Source: Streptomyces sp. Mut1 (GTDB taxonomy: Bacteria; Actinomycetota; Actinomycetes; Streptomycetales; Streptomycetaceae). From it: DNA of 64,000 nucleotides. Shown here in pieces: positions 8,972 to 17,603 of this stretch. The DNA lies in assembly GCF_030719295.1 (NCBI RefSeq), contig NZ_CP120997.1, forward strand, positions 4,034,501 to 4,098,500, given 5' to 3'. Each line of letters opens with the position of its first letter. Within the stretch, counting starts at the first letter, position 1. The notes below the pieces were generated by a model. That model did not search any database and was not told the origin of the DNA. It saw only the letters and a list, made by a program, of their open reading frames with translations. The position numbers and the translations under genes are program-made.

Positions 8972-9847
8972 ATGGGTGACGATCACGACGACGTGGTGCG
9001 CTTCTGGCAGCGGCTCGGGCTGCCCGGGATCATCGACGTCCACACGCACTTCATGCCGGAGCGGGTGCTGCGCAAGGTCTGGGCGTACTTCGACTCGGCG
9101 GGCCCGCTGACCGGCCTGGAGTGGCCGATCACCTACCGGCACGAGGAGGACGAACGGCTCGCGCTGCTCCGCTCGTTCGGCGTGCTCCGTTTCACCTCGA
9201 TGCTCTACCCGCACAAGCCGTCGATGGCTGCCTGGCTCAACGCCTGGGCGGCCGATTTCGCCGCCCGGACCCCCGACTGCCTGCACACCGCGACCTTCTT
9301 CCCCGAGCCGGAGGCGGAGCGGTACGTACGGGAGGCCGTGGAGGCGGGGGCGCGGGTCTTCAAGGCGCACCTCCAGGTCGGCGCGTACGACCCGAACGAC
9401 CCCCTGCTCGATCCGGTCTGGGGCCTGCTCGCGGAGGCCGGCGTCCCGGTCGTGACGCACTGCGGCTCCGGCCCCGCCCCCGGCAAGCACACCGGCCCGG
9501 ACCCCATGGCCCGCGTCCTCGCCCGCCATCCCCGCCTCCCCCTGATCGTGGCGCACATGGGGATGCCGGAGTACGCCGAGTTCCTGACGCTCGCGGAGAC
9601 GTACCCGGAGGTCCGGCTGGACACGACGATGGCGTTCACGGACTTCACGGAGGAGTTCTCCCCGTTCCCGAGGGCGGCGCACGGGCGGCTCGCGGCGCTC
9701 GGCGACCGCGTCCTGCTGGGCACGGACTTCCCGAACATCCCGTACCCGTACGCCCACCAGCTGCACGCCCTGGAGCGGCTGGGACTCGGTGACGACTGGC
9801 TGCGGGCGGTCTGCCACGACAACGCGAAGGCGCTGTTCGAGATCTGA
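8972..9847 (+). CDS. Amidohydrolase family protein (metal-dependent, TIM-barrel)
   Basis: A 291-residue amidohydrolase-2-type protein. Metal ligands are visible: DVHTH near residues 22-26, a lysine in FKAHLQVG, HCGSG and VAHMG histidines, and the late aspartate in LGTDFPN. The fold and size fit the ACMSD/isoprene-type decarboxylase and hydrolase group, but the substrate cannot be told. It probably forms a short operon with the upstream DUF2797 gene. Confidence 0.85.
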   Translation: MGDDHDDVVRFWQRLGLPGIIDVHTHFMPERVLRKVWAYFDSAGPLTGLEWPITYRHEEDERLALLRSFGVLRFTSMLYPHKPSMAAWLNAWAADFAARTPDCLHTATFFPEPEAERYVREAVEAGARVFKAHLQVGAYDPNDPLLDPVWGLLAEAGVPVVTHCGSGPAPGKHTGPDPMARVLARHPRLPLIVAHMGMPEYAEFLTLAETYPEVRLDTTMAFTDFTEEFSPFPRAAHGRLAALGDRVLLGTDFPNIPYPYAHQLHALERLGLGDDWLRAVCHDNAKALFEI

Positions 9848-9901
9848 GCGGGGCCGGCGGGGCGGTGGACAGTGACCTACTTTTGAAGTACCTTCCAAGT
9901 T

Positions 9902-10390
9902 ATGACCCTCATGTCGGCTGAAGCGAACTTCTCGGAGCTGATCCAGAAGCCGAAGGACACGGTCGCCCGGATGCAGGAGACCCACAGGAAGGGCATCACC
10001 CTGCATCGCAGGGACGACGAAGACCTGTACCTCACGACTGCGGCACGCGCTGCCGCGGCCGCAGAAGTGGTGGACTCGACGACGCGCATGTTCATGGCGC
10101 TGATGAAGAGCGACCCCAAGGCGGTGTCCATGCTGACCAGGGTCTTTCCCGAGGCTTTCCCCTGGGTCCGCTTTCTGCCCGATGCGGCCGTGCGGGAGTT
10201 CCTGATCGAATTCATGGAGACCGCGCGCGCCGCCTCGGACCTCGGAACCGTCGATCCTCTGGCCCCCCTCATCGCCTCCTGGAAGTCCACGGCGGAGATC
10301 CACTCCGACCCGGCGCTTCGCTCGAAGTTGCTCGAACCCGTGGAGGACGACTTGGGACCTGTGGAAGCTCCGGCTGCCGAAGCCGAGTGA
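9902..10390 (+). CDS. Putative antitoxin of a type II toxin-antitoxin pair
   Basis: A 162-residue protein. The first 50 residues (NFSELIQKPKDTV, then LHRRDDEDLYLTTAARA) look like a Phd/YefM-type antitoxin DNA-binding start; the remainder is an acidic helical tail ending in Glu/Ala-rich sequence, suited to masking a basic toxin. The downstream small basic gene starts 13 nt later. There is no Shine-Dalgarno sequence before ATG 9902, so a leaderless message is likely. Assignment rests on size, charge, and gene order, not on a clear family hit. Confidence 0.5.
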   Translation: MTLMSAEANFSELIQKPKDTVARMQETHRKGITLHRRDDEDLYLTTAARAAAAAEVVDSTTRMFMALMKSDPKAVSMLTRVFPEAFPWVRFLPDAAVREFLIEFMETARAASDLGTVDPLAPLIASWKSTAEIHSDPALRSKLLEPVEDDLGPVEAPAAEAE

Positions 10391-10402
10391 GGTATCGCCC
10401 AC

Positions 10403-10759
10403 GTGCCACCGAAGAGGGGTGACTCGGTCGCGCCGCCACCCGGCCGCGACGAGTTCGAGATCAAGTACGCCACCAAAGAGGCGGTCGACGGGTGGCGGGA
10501 ACTCGGTAAGCAGGCGCCCGGCAACACGAGGGCGGCATGGGAGGAGATGCGGACCAACCCGGCTCCTTCGCCCTCGACGGAACGACATCACCAGTTGAAG
10601 TTCGACCTGGCTACCGCGGTCTACAACGGGCGTGAGCTGCCTCAATGGCAGATCGAGGTCACCGGCGGTGGCCGCGTCTGGTATCTGTACGACGAAGAGA
10701 AGAGGGTCTGCTGGTTGAAGGTGGCCAGGACTGGCCACCCGAGGCAGACCGACAGGTAA
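10403..10759 (+). CDS. Putative RelE/ParE-like toxin
   Basis: A 118-residue protein, translated GTG CCA CCG and so on. The middle and end (HHQLKFDLATAVYNG, then QWQIEVTGGGRVWYLYD, then VCWLKVARTGHP) follow the RelE-type pattern of a compact strand-rich RNase: gyrated beta strands after two helices and a terminal RTGHP segment with basic residues. It directly follows the putative antitoxin. Start choice at GTG 10403 is uncertain because the ribosome site is weak. Confidence 0.5.
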   Translation: MPPKRGDSVAPPPGRDEFEIKYATKEAVDGWRELGKQAPGNTRAAWEEMRTNPAPSPSTERHHQLKFDLATAVYNGRELPQWQIEVTGGGRVWYLYDEEKRVCWLKVARTGHPRQTDR

Positions 10760-10827
10760 CGCACCGCTCGCGTCAACCGGCAGGACTAGGTGAGCGAGTC
10801 AGGAGCCCCGACCTCCGCTCGTGGCTT

Positions 10828-10849
10828 TCTCAGGAAATTCACAGAAACG
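10828..10849 (+). promoter_or_regulatory. Direct repeat, candidate OmpR-type response regulator site
   Basis: TCTCAG at 10828 and TCACAG at 10839 are spaced exactly 11 bp, each followed by an A-rich stretch (GAAAT, AAACG). This layout suits an OmpR-family dimer, and it lies just upstream of the response regulator gene, suggesting autoregulation. Confidence 0.4.
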
Positions 10850-10889
10850 GACAAGGACTCTCTCAGAGCCGGCTCGCAGGCTTGCCGTC

Positions 10890-11627
10890 ATGACGACGAC
10901 CTCGCCCCAGGGGCGTACCGAACTGCTCAGGCCGGACCGCACCCCCGTCCGGGTCCTGGTCGTGGACGACGAGGCCCCGCTCGCGGAGCTGCTGTCCATG
11001 GCGCTTCGTTACGAGGGCTGGGAGGTGCGCAGCGCCGGGGACGGCGCCGACGCCGTGCGGACGGCCAGGGACTTCCGGCCCGACGCGGTGATCCTCGACG
11101 TGATGCTGCCCGACATGGACGGCCTCGCCGTCCTCGGCAGGCTGCGCCGGGAGCTGTCCGACGTGCCGGTGCTGTTCCTGACCGCGCGGGACTCCGTGGA
11201 GGACCGGATCGCCGGGCTCACGGCGGGCGGCGACGACTACGTCACCAAGCCGTTCAGCCTGGAGGAGGTCGTGGCCCGGCTGCGCGGCCTGATCCGGCGT
11301 TCGGGCACGGCGGCGGTGCGCAGCGAGTCCCAGCTCGTCGTGGGCGATCTGATGCTGGACGAGGACAGCCACGAGGTGAGCCGGGGCGGGAAGAACATCC
11401 ACCTGACGGCGACCGAGTTCGAGCTGCTGCGGTTCCTGATGCGCAATCCGCGCCGGGTGCTGAGCAAGGCACAGATCCTGGACCGGGTCTGGAACTACGA
11501 CTTCGGCGGCCAGGCCAACGTGGTCGAGCTGTACATCTCCTACCTGCGCAAGAAGATCGACGCGGGCCGCACGCCCATGATCCACACCCGGCGCGGGGCG
11601 GGATACCTGATCAAGCCCGGTGAGTAG
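10890..11627 (+). CDS. OmpR-family response regulator
   Basis: A 245-residue response regulator. The receiver domain (about 19-135) has the acidic pair VVDDE, the phosphoacceptor in ILDVMLPD, and K in TKPFSLEE. The C-terminal winged helix (about 150-243) has LTATEFELLRFL and the final RRGAGYLI. I took ATG 10890 as the start; an upstream in-frame ATG at 10821 is possible but adds a non-conserved tail. It overlaps the histidine kinase gene by 8 nt, so the pair is translationally coupled. Confidence 0.92.
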   Translation: MTTTSPQGRTELLRPDRTPVRVLVVDDEAPLAELLSMALRYEGWEVRSAGDGADAVRTARDFRPDAVILDVMLPDMDGLAVLGRLRRELSDVPVLFLTARDSVEDRIAGLTAGGDDYVTKPFSLEEVVARLRGLIRRSGTAAVRSESQLVVGDLMLDEDSHEVSRGGKNIHLTATEFELLRFLMRNPRRVLSKAQILDRVWNYDFGGQANVVELYISYLRKKIDAGRTPMIHTRRGAGYLIKPGE

Positions 11628-13170
11628 CCGCGCGGGCCGGCCCTGGACGCTGCGCACCCGCCTCGTGGTCTCGGCGGTGACCCTGATCGCGGTGGTCGCC
11701 GCCGTGATCGGCTCGGTGACCGCCATCGCCTTCCACAGCTACATGTACGGGAAGCTGGACGACCAGCTGCGGGACATCGCGGTCCGCGCGGAACGCGTGC
11801 CGGGCGCGCCGGGCCCGGGAGGCCCCAAGAGCCCGGACGGCGCTTCGGACCGCGACCCGCTCGCCTTCATCGGCATGGGCGGCCAGCCCCTCCGGACGTT
11901 CGGCGCGCTGGTGGAGGACGGCGCCATCGCCGACTCCGCGGTGGTGAAGGACGGCGGCCCCGACGCCGCCGAGAACACGCGGCCGCTGACCGGGGCGCAG
12001 CAAAAGGCCCTCACGGCGGCCGGTGTCACCGCGGACAACAGCGCGCACGACGTCGAGCTGCCCGGTCTGGGCGGCTACCGGGTACGGGCGGTGCCCGCGG
12101 GCGACGGCGGGTCCGTCCTGGTCGGCATCCCCACCACGGAGGTGAGCCGCGCGCTGGGCACCCTGATCCTGGTCGAGGTCTGCGTGACCGGCGCGGGGCT
12201 CGTCGCGGCGGGGATCGCGGGCGCGGCGATGGTCGGGGTGGCTCTCCGCCCCCTGCGCCGGGTGGCCGCCACGGCGACCCGGGTCTCCGAACTCCCCCTG
12301 CACAGCGGCGAGGTGGCCCTGTTCGAGCGGGTCCCGGAGGCCGAGGCGGACCCGCGCACGGAGGTCGGCCAGGTCGGCGCGGCCCTCAACCGGATGCTGG
12401 GCCACGTCGGCTCCGCGCTGGACGCGCGGCAGCGCAGCGAGACGCGGGTGCGCCAGTTCGTCGCGGACGCCAGCCACGAGCTGCGCACCCCGCTCGCCTC
12501 GATACGCGGCTATGCCGAACTCACCCGGCGCGGCCGCGAGGAGACGGGGCCCGACACCCGGCACGCGCTGGGCCGTATCGAGTCCGAGGCGCAGCGCATG
12601 ACGGGCATGGTCGAGGACCTGCTCCTGCTGGCCCGCCTGGACGCGGGCCGCCCGCTCTCGTGCGAGAGCACCGATCTCTCGCCGCTCGTCGTGGACGCGG
12701 TGAGCGACGCCCGAGCCGCGGACCGCGCCGCACACCACTGGCGGCTGGACCTCCCCGACACCCCGGCCACCCTCCACGCCGACCCCACCCGTATCCAACA
12801 GGTCCTGGTCAACCTCCTGGCCAACGCCCGCACCCACACCCCACCCGGCACCACGGTCACCACCCGCGTCCTGGCGGCCCCCGGCAACCCGTGGGTCACC
12901 CTGGAGGTCCAGGACAACGGCCCCGGCATCCCGCCCGACCTCCTTCCCCACGTCTTCGAACGCTTCGCCCGGGGCGACGCCTCCCGCTCCCGCAGCGCCG
13001 GCTCGACGGGCCTCGGCCTGGCCATCGTCCAGGCGGTGGTGGCGGCGCACGGGGGCGGCACGGAGGTCCGTTCGGTCCCGGGGGAGACGGTGTTCGCGGT
13101 GCGTCTGCCGGCGGAGCGGGAGGATGCGGACGGCCCCCGCCGGGTGGCGGGGGCCGGGCACGCGGGGTAG
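11620..13170 (+). CDS. Sensor histidine kinase (HAMP-HisKA-HATPase)
   Basis: A 516-residue membrane sensor. TM1 is about residues 15-37, an extracytoplasmic domain of about 135 residues follows, and TM2 is about 175-200. HAMP leads to the HisKA box DASHELRTPLASIRGY (His near 286), and then the ATPase N, G1 and G2 boxes (VLVNLLANA, DNGPGIP, STGLGLAIV). It starts with GTG overlapping the response regulator stop. The C-terminus ends in a short Gly/Arg tail. The signal is not identifiable. Confidence 0.92.
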   Translation: MSSRAGRPWTLRTRLVVSAVTLIAVVAAVIGSVTAIAFHSYMYGKLDDQLRDIAVRAERVPGAPGPGGPKSPDGASDRDPLAFIGMGGQPLRTFGALVEDGAIADSAVVKDGGPDAAENTRPLTGAQQKALTAAGVTADNSAHDVELPGLGGYRVRAVPAGDGGSVLVGIPTTEVSRALGTLILVEVCVTGAGLVAAGIAGAAMVGVALRPLRRVAATATRVSELPLHSGEVALFERVPEAEADPRTEVGQVGAALNRMLGHVGSALDARQRSETRVRQFVADASHELRTPLASIRGYAELTRRGREETGPDTRHALGRIESEAQRMTGMVEDLLLLARLDAGRPLSCESTDLSPLVVDAVSDARAADRAAHHWRLDLPDTPATLHADPTRIQQVLVNLLANARTHTPPGTTVTTRVLAAPGNPWVTLEVQDNGPGIPPDLLPHVFERFARGDASRSRSAGSTGLGLAIVQAVVAAHGGGTEVRSVPGETVFAVRLPAEREDADGPRRVAGAGHAG

Positions 13171-13202
13171 CCGGGCAGCACATCCGCCGGGCCACCGCCC
13201 GC

Positions 13203-13598
13203 TCAGTGGCTGTCGGTTCTCCTTTCGAGGCGGGTGCCGTCGCGAAGGGTGATCGACATCAGGTCGCTGGGGGCCTCCAGTTCCAGGCGGTGCCAGCGGC
13301 CGCGGGGGACGATCACGGCGGTGCCTTCCCGCAACCGCACCACCTCCTCGGGGCCTCCGGGCGCGTCGGGACGGAAGTGGAGGCGGACACCGCCTGTCAG
13401 GCAGCAGACGGCCTCCTCGGCCTCCGGGTGCGTCTCCCAGTGGTCGGCGTGGACGTCGGCGTCGGTCTCCACGTGGAACGCGGCGATCTGCCAGGTGCCG
13501 GAGCCGTCGCCCGTCATCTGCCGTGCGGCGGCCCGGACATCGCCGTCGGGGCCGAAGTGCAGTGCGGAGGCGAAGAGGTCGATGGGGGTGGACGTCAT
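13203..13598 (-). CDS. Cupin domain protein
   Basis: A 131-residue single-domain cupin: conserved motif 1 is H.DHWETHPEAEE (residues about 50-61) and motif 2 is PRGRWHRLE. These provide the His/Glu metal ligands. It overlaps the upstream MFS efflux gene by 4 nt (ATGA), so the two are co-translated, suggesting that it acts on or senses the compound handled by that transporter. Substrate unknown. Confidence 0.82.
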   Translation of the reverse strand: MTSTPIDLFASALHFGPDGDVRAAARQMTGDGSGTWQIAAFHVETDADVHADHWETHPEAEEAVCCLTGGVRLHFRPDAPGGPEEVVRLREGTAVIVPRGRWHRLELEAPSDLMSITLRDGTRLERRTDSH

Positions 13599-15043
13599 GA
13601 CGGTGTTCCTTCCAGCTGGTTCTCTGCGGGTGCGGTGGACTGCGGGAGAGGTACGACGGCCCGGCGGCGCGGCAGCACACCGATCGCCACGACCGCCGCG
13701 AGCAGGAAGAAGGCGGCGGCGACGGCCAGGCCCAGGGCGTAGCCGTCGTTGAGGGCGGCGGGTTCGGTGGCCGCGCCGGTGTGGTGCGCGGCGAGGGTGG
13801 CCAGGGCGGCCAGACCGATGGAGCCGCCCAGTTGGCGCGAGCTGTTCATGAGACCGGAGGCCATGCCGGCCTCACGCGCGGCGACGCCGGTGGTCGCCGC
13901 GGCGGCGACCGGGGCCAGGACCAGTCCGGCGCCGACGCTGGTGACGAGGGAGGGGCCGAGCACGTCGGTGAGGAAGCTGCCGTCGGGGCTGATGAGGGCG
14001 AACCAGGCCAGGCCCGCGGCGGCCAGCAGGGCGCCGGGCACCAGGGACACACGGGGGGTGCGTGCCACGGTGACGCGGGTCGCGACGACGGTCCCCGCGA
14101 CGAGGCCCAGGGAGAAGGGCAGGAACGCGATGCCGGTCGCCGCGGCACCCATGCCCAGGACCTGCTGCATGTACAGGGACACGAAGTAGAACGCCGTGAA
14201 CTGTCCGGCCGCGGCCAGGAACACCAGCACGTTCGCCCCGGCGACCCAGCGGCTGCGCAGCAGGCCGAGGCGCAGCAGCGGTGCGCCGGACCTGGACTCC
14301 ACGAGGACGAAGGCGGCCAGCAGCACGGCCGCGGCGGCGAGGGTCGTCCATGTGACCGGGGAGCCCCAGCCAAGGGTGTCGGTGCGGACGACACCGAGCA
14401 CCAGCAGCCCGACTCCGCCGGTCGCCAGGACGGCGCCCAGCGAGTCCAGCCTTTCGCGCCGGGCGGGTGCCGCCCCGGCGGGCACCCCTGCGGGGATGAG
14501 CGCGAGAGCCGCCATGACGATGGGCAGGTTGATCAGCATGACCCAGCGCCAGCCCGCGTACTCGGTCAGCAAGCCGCCTGCCAGCACGCCCAGTGCGCCG
14601 CCCGCGGCGGTTACCGCGCTCCACACTCCGAGCGCGCGGACCCGCCGGGGGCCTTCGGCGAAGGTGGTGGTGAGCATGGCCAGCGCGGCCGGCGCGGCCG
14701 CGGCGGCGCCCAGGCCCTGCCCGGCGCGTGCGGCGATCAGCTGCCAGGGCGTCTGGGCCAGCCCGCCCGCCAGGGAGCACAGCCCGAAGGCGGTCAGTCC
14801 CAGCACGAACATCCGGCGCCGGCCGTACAGGTCGCAAGCGCGGCCCCCCAGCAGCAGGAAGCCGCCGAACGTGAGCGCGTAGACGTGCACGACCCACGAC
14901 AGGTCGAGCGGCGCGAATCCCAGGGACGTGCGGATCGCGGGCAAGGCGACGTTGACCACGGACATGTCCAGGGCGACGACGAACTGGGCGACGGCTGCTG
15001 CGGCCAGCACGATGGCCGGCCTCTCCCGAGAGTTTCTATACAT
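13595..15043 (-). CDS. MFS drug-efflux transporter (DHA2/EmrB-QacA type)
   Basis: A 482-residue transporter with about 14 hydrophobic segments. The helix-1 motif VVALDMSVVNVALPAI and the motif A loop GGRACDLYGRRRMF are typical of the DHA2 branch. ATG at 15043 starts MYRNSRERP; longer upstream starts would run into the divergent TetR gene. The start codon sits within a palindromic element (15033-15051), so repressor binding could block both transcription and a leaderless start. The cupin gene follows in the same operon; the divergent TetR gene is the likely repressor. Confidence 0.88.
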   Translation of the reverse strand: MYRNSRERPAIVLAAAAVAQFVVALDMSVVNVALPAIRTSLGFAPLDLSWVVHVYALTFGGFLLLGGRACDLYGRRRMFVLGLTAFGLCSLAGGLAQTPWQLIAARAGQGLGAAAAAPAALAMLTTTFAEGPRRVRALGVWSAVTAAGGALGVLAGGLLTEYAGWRWVMLINLPIVMAALALIPAGVPAGAAPARRERLDSLGAVLATGGVGLLVLGVVRTDTLGWGSPVTWTTLAAAAVLLAAFVLVESRSGAPLLRLGLLRSRWVAGANVLVFLAAAGQFTAFYFVSLYMQQVLGMGAAATGIAFLPFSLGLVAGTVVATRVTVARTPRVSLVPGALLAAAGLAWFALISPDGSFLTDVLGPSLVTSVGAGLVLAPVAAAATTGVAAREAGMASGLMNSSRQLGGSIGLAALATLAAHHTGAATEPAALNDGYALGLAVAAAFFLLAAVVAIGVLPRRRAVVPLPQSTAPAENQLEGTPS

Positions 15044-15051
15044 GTAAGAAA
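15033..15051. promoter_or_regulatory. Inverted repeat over the MFS start, TetR operator candidate
   Basis: TTTCT and AGAAA arms flank a 9-nt centre that contains TACATGTA, itself a perfect palindrome. It spans the MFS start codon and lies 50 nt from the TetR start. Confidence 0.45.
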
Positions 15052-15101
15052 AGTTAGCGCCGGGGATGGCCGCTGTCGACACCTGGGGGATGATGGGGTG
15101 C

Positions 15102-15770
15102 ATGCCGCAACCGTCCGCACCACGCAAAACCCTGGGCCGGCCTCCCCGTATCTCCCGTGAGGAGATCGTCGAGACGGCCCGCCGGATCGTGACCGAGGGA
15201 GGCGTGGGCCGGCTGACCATGCGGCGGCTGGCCACAGAGGTCGGCAGTACGCCGATGGCGCTCTACCACCACGTCCGCGACAAGGAGGAACTGCTCGTCC
15301 TCCTGCTGGACGACTACGCCGCCCGGACCCTCCGCCGGCCCGAACTGCCGGCCCACCCCCGCGAGCGGATCGTCGTCGCCGCCACCGCGATCCACGAGGC
15401 GCTCGCCGCCTGTCCCTGGATCGTGGAGGTGCTGACCGCCGACGACCTGATGTCCACATCCGCGCTGTGGTTCGTCGAGCAGATCGTCGACGGCCTGGTG
15501 GAATGCGGCCTCTCCCTGGACGGGGCCGTGCACGGCTACCGTTCGATCTGGTACTACACCGCCGGAGAGATCGTGGTCAGGACGACGGCGGCCCGCCGCC
15601 GCGCGGACGACGACCGTGCGACCTATCGGGAACAGGTCTTCGCCGACCTCGACCCGGCCGAACTGCCCCGCTTGGCACAGGCCGCGGACCGCTGGGCACC
15701 GCTGACCGCCGAGGACACCTACCGCGACGGTCTCCGCGCCTTGGTGGACGGCCTTCTCGCCGGCCGCTGA
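15102..15770 (+). CDS. TetR-family repressor with tetracycline-repressor-like C-terminal domain
   Basis: A 222-residue TetR protein. The HTH is about residues 20-60 (IVETARRIVTEGG, LTMRRLATEVGSTPMALYHHVRDKEEL in order). The helical C-terminal part resembles the TetR_C class found with tetracycline-type and other MFS pumps. ATG 15102 (MPQPSAPRK) is preferred; ATG 15090 and 15066 are in-frame alternatives. It is divergent from the MFS-cupin operon, which it likely represses. Confidence 0.87.
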   Translation: MPQPSAPRKTLGRPPRISREEIVETARRIVTEGGVGRLTMRRLATEVGSTPMALYHHVRDKEELLVLLLDDYAARTLRRPELPAHPRERIVVAATAIHEALAACPWIVEVLTADDLMSTSALWFVEQIVDGLVECGLSLDGAVHGYRSIWYYTAGEIVVRTTAARRRADDDRATYREQVFADLDPAELPRLAQAADRWAPLTAEDTYRDGLRALVDGLLAGR

Positions 15771-15896
15771 CGACGCGCCGCCGCCGACGTCCCTGGATCA
15801 TGCCGTCGGACGGTGGCCGAGGGGCCGGGGCCGGGGTGCAAGGGCCGTGGGACGGCGGCCGAGGGCCCGGGGGATACGGATGGCTGCCCCCGCAGC
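15771..15896. repeat. Intergenic region with a 23-bp imperfect direct repeat
   Basis: Two GC-rich copies at 15808-15830 and 15850-15872 differ at only two or three positions. They lie between the TetR and HMG-CoA reductase stop codons; no clear hairpin terminator is seen. Confidence 0.5.
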
Positions 15897-17243
15897 TCAC
15901 TCCCGCGTCCGAACGTCCGGTGGAGCGGGCAACTGCCCTGCCGCCCCTCCCGCCCTCGGGCCGTCGATCCGGCACTCGACGCCGGCCGGCGGCGCGACGA
16001 ACCGGCCGGTGCCGCTCTGCTGGGGCAGCCTGTTGCGGCCGAGGCGTTCGTGGGCGGCGGCGAAGTCTCCCGACACGGCGGCCGACACGGTCGACAGGTC
16101 CAGGGCCAGGGCGAAGCCCGCGATGATCTCCGCCAGCCGGACGGCGCTGCCCGGGCCGGTGCAGCCCATGAGTTCCAACAGCTCGTGCTGCGTGGGCAGA
16201 TGGGTGCCGCCACCGACCGTGCCGAGTGCCAGACCGGGCAGGGTCATGCTCGCGTGGACGCCGTCCGGTGTGCGTTCGAGGAGGAAGTGCCCCGCGCCCG
16301 ACTCGTGGACGCAGGCGATGTCCTGGCCGGTCGCGGCGAAGATAGCCGCCACGATGTTGGCGGAGTTCGCGTTGGACCCCAGCATCGCGCTGTGGACCGC
16401 CCCGGCCGCGATGTGCTGGTACCCCCGTACCAGCTCGTCGGGGGTGGTCCTGAGGACCCGCTCGACCACTCCGGCCGGCAGCACGCAGTCGGCGGCCACC
16501 CTGGTCCCGCGGCCCTCCGCCATGGCCAGGGCCGACGCCTTCTTGTCGCCCGACGAGTTGCCTTCGATGATGAAGGATTCGAGCGCCCCGTCCGCGAACA
16601 GCCGCGGCTGCCGCAGAAGCCACTGACACGCGTGCCACGTACAGGCGGTCGTCATGTTCTGCCCCGCCGCGTCCCCGGTGGTGTACCTGAACCTCAGGTG
16701 AACGGTCCTGCCCAGGACCACGGGTTCGATCGAGTCGAGCACGGCATGGCCGGAAACCTCCCGGACGGCCGTACGGAGTTCACCGAGGTACCGGGGCACC
16801 GCCGAGGCGAAACGGCAGGCGTCCGCCAGGCGGGCGAACGCCAATACGGGGGCACGCGTCATCGCCTGCGAGACGGCGTGCGTACTGACGCCACCCGCCA
16901 TCGTGACGGCCAGCGCCCCGCGCGTCACCGACGAGACCAGAGCGCCTTCCGTGGTCGCCAGCGGCGCGTAGACCTCGCCCTGGACGTGCGTCCCGCGAAA
17001 CAGCAGGGGCCCGGCCACCCCGACCGGGATCTCGACGGCGCCGACGAATCCCTCGATGTTCCCGGTCAGCCTGCCGGCGTCCAGCCGTGTGTGCTGAAGG
17101 GATTCCAGCGCCGACCGGGTCCTGGAACGGAGCCAGCCCAGCCTTCGCAGGCGCGCCGCCTCCGTGTACACCCCGCGCGCGGGCACGAACCGCCCCGGGG
17201 GACGCGGTGAACCGGGCAGGTCGGGGCTCTCTTCGGAACTCAT
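15897..17243 (-). CDS. Hydroxymethylglutaryl-CoA reductase, class I-like, with divergent cofactor motifs
   Basis: A 448-residue homologue of HMG-CoA reductase, the mevalonate pathway enzyme. Visible blocks: IPVGVAGPL, the catalytic glutamate in TTEG, GDAAGQNM (family norm DAMGMNM), the catalytic lysine in SGDKK, GSNANSANIV, the catalytic aspartate in ATGQD, GTVGGGT, and a C-terminal histidine in AAAHERLGRN. Catalytic residues appear intact, but DAMGMNM and the GNYCTDKK block are altered. No other mevalonate gene is in the window, so it may serve a specialised pathway or an unusual substrate. ATG at 17243 lies downstream of AGGAGAAGGGG. Confidence 0.85.
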   Translation of the reverse strand: MSSEESPDLPGSPRPPGRFVPARGVYTEAARLRRLGWLRSRTRSALESLQHTRLDAGRLTGNIEGFVGAVEIPVGVAGPLLFRGTHVQGEVYAPLATTEGALVSSVTRGALAVTMAGGVSTHAVSQAMTRAPVLAFARLADACRFASAVPRYLGELRTAVREVSGHAVLDSIEPVVLGRTVHLRFRYTTGDAAGQNMTTACTWHACQWLLRQPRLFADGALESFIIEGNSSGDKKASALAMAEGRGTRVAADCVLPAGVVERVLRTTPDELVRGYQHIAAGAVHSAMLGSNANSANIVAAIFAATGQDIACVHESGAGHFLLERTPDGVHASMTLPGLALGTVGGGTHLPTQHELLELMGCTGPGSAVRLAEIIAGFALALDLSTVSAAVSGDFAAAHERLGRNRLPQQSGTGRFVAPPAGVECRIDGPRAGGAAGQLPAPPDVRTRE

Positions 17244-17603
17244 ACAGCATTCCCCTTCTCCTGCGGCGACCCGGCCCGGGTGCGGAGTTCCCGCTACCGC
17301 TCGCAGCCGGGCCGATCGGTGACCGAGCCCACAGCGACACGACGAAACGGCCCCGGCCCGACCGGCCCGGCAGTGGACGCGATGGCCCGGCAAGGGACCC
17401 TGCTTCGGACGGCCCCACGCCGCTCCCCCACCCCGACACCCACCCCCGGTCCCAGCTCAACGACACAACGCCCCATTGGTTACGCACACCCACCACATCG
17501 TGTGAACGGCCGCGCCGAGCTGCCGGGGCGCCCGTGCCCACTCACAGACGTCCCACAGCCTCACCACACACCCGTGACAGCGCGGTTGGCGAGTGTCGGT
17601 GGC
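17244..17603. promoter_or_regulatory. Divergent intergenic region between HMG-CoA reductase and glycosyltransferase genes
   Basis: About 360 nt without a supported gene; reading frames here are short or lack codon bias. It must hold promoters for both flanking genes. Purine-rich AGGAGAAGGGGAA before 17243 is the HMG-CoA reductase ribosome site. I see no clear operator. Confidence 0.4.

Noticed and set aside
8462..10738. A 758-codon minus-strand frame over the DUF2797, amidohydrolase and TA genes
   Set aside because: Shadow frame; the plus-strand genes have conserved motifs and proper codon bias.
9902..10759. A mobile element or phage remnant
   Set aside because: No transposase, integrase, terminal repeats or target-site duplications are visible here or elsewhere in the window.
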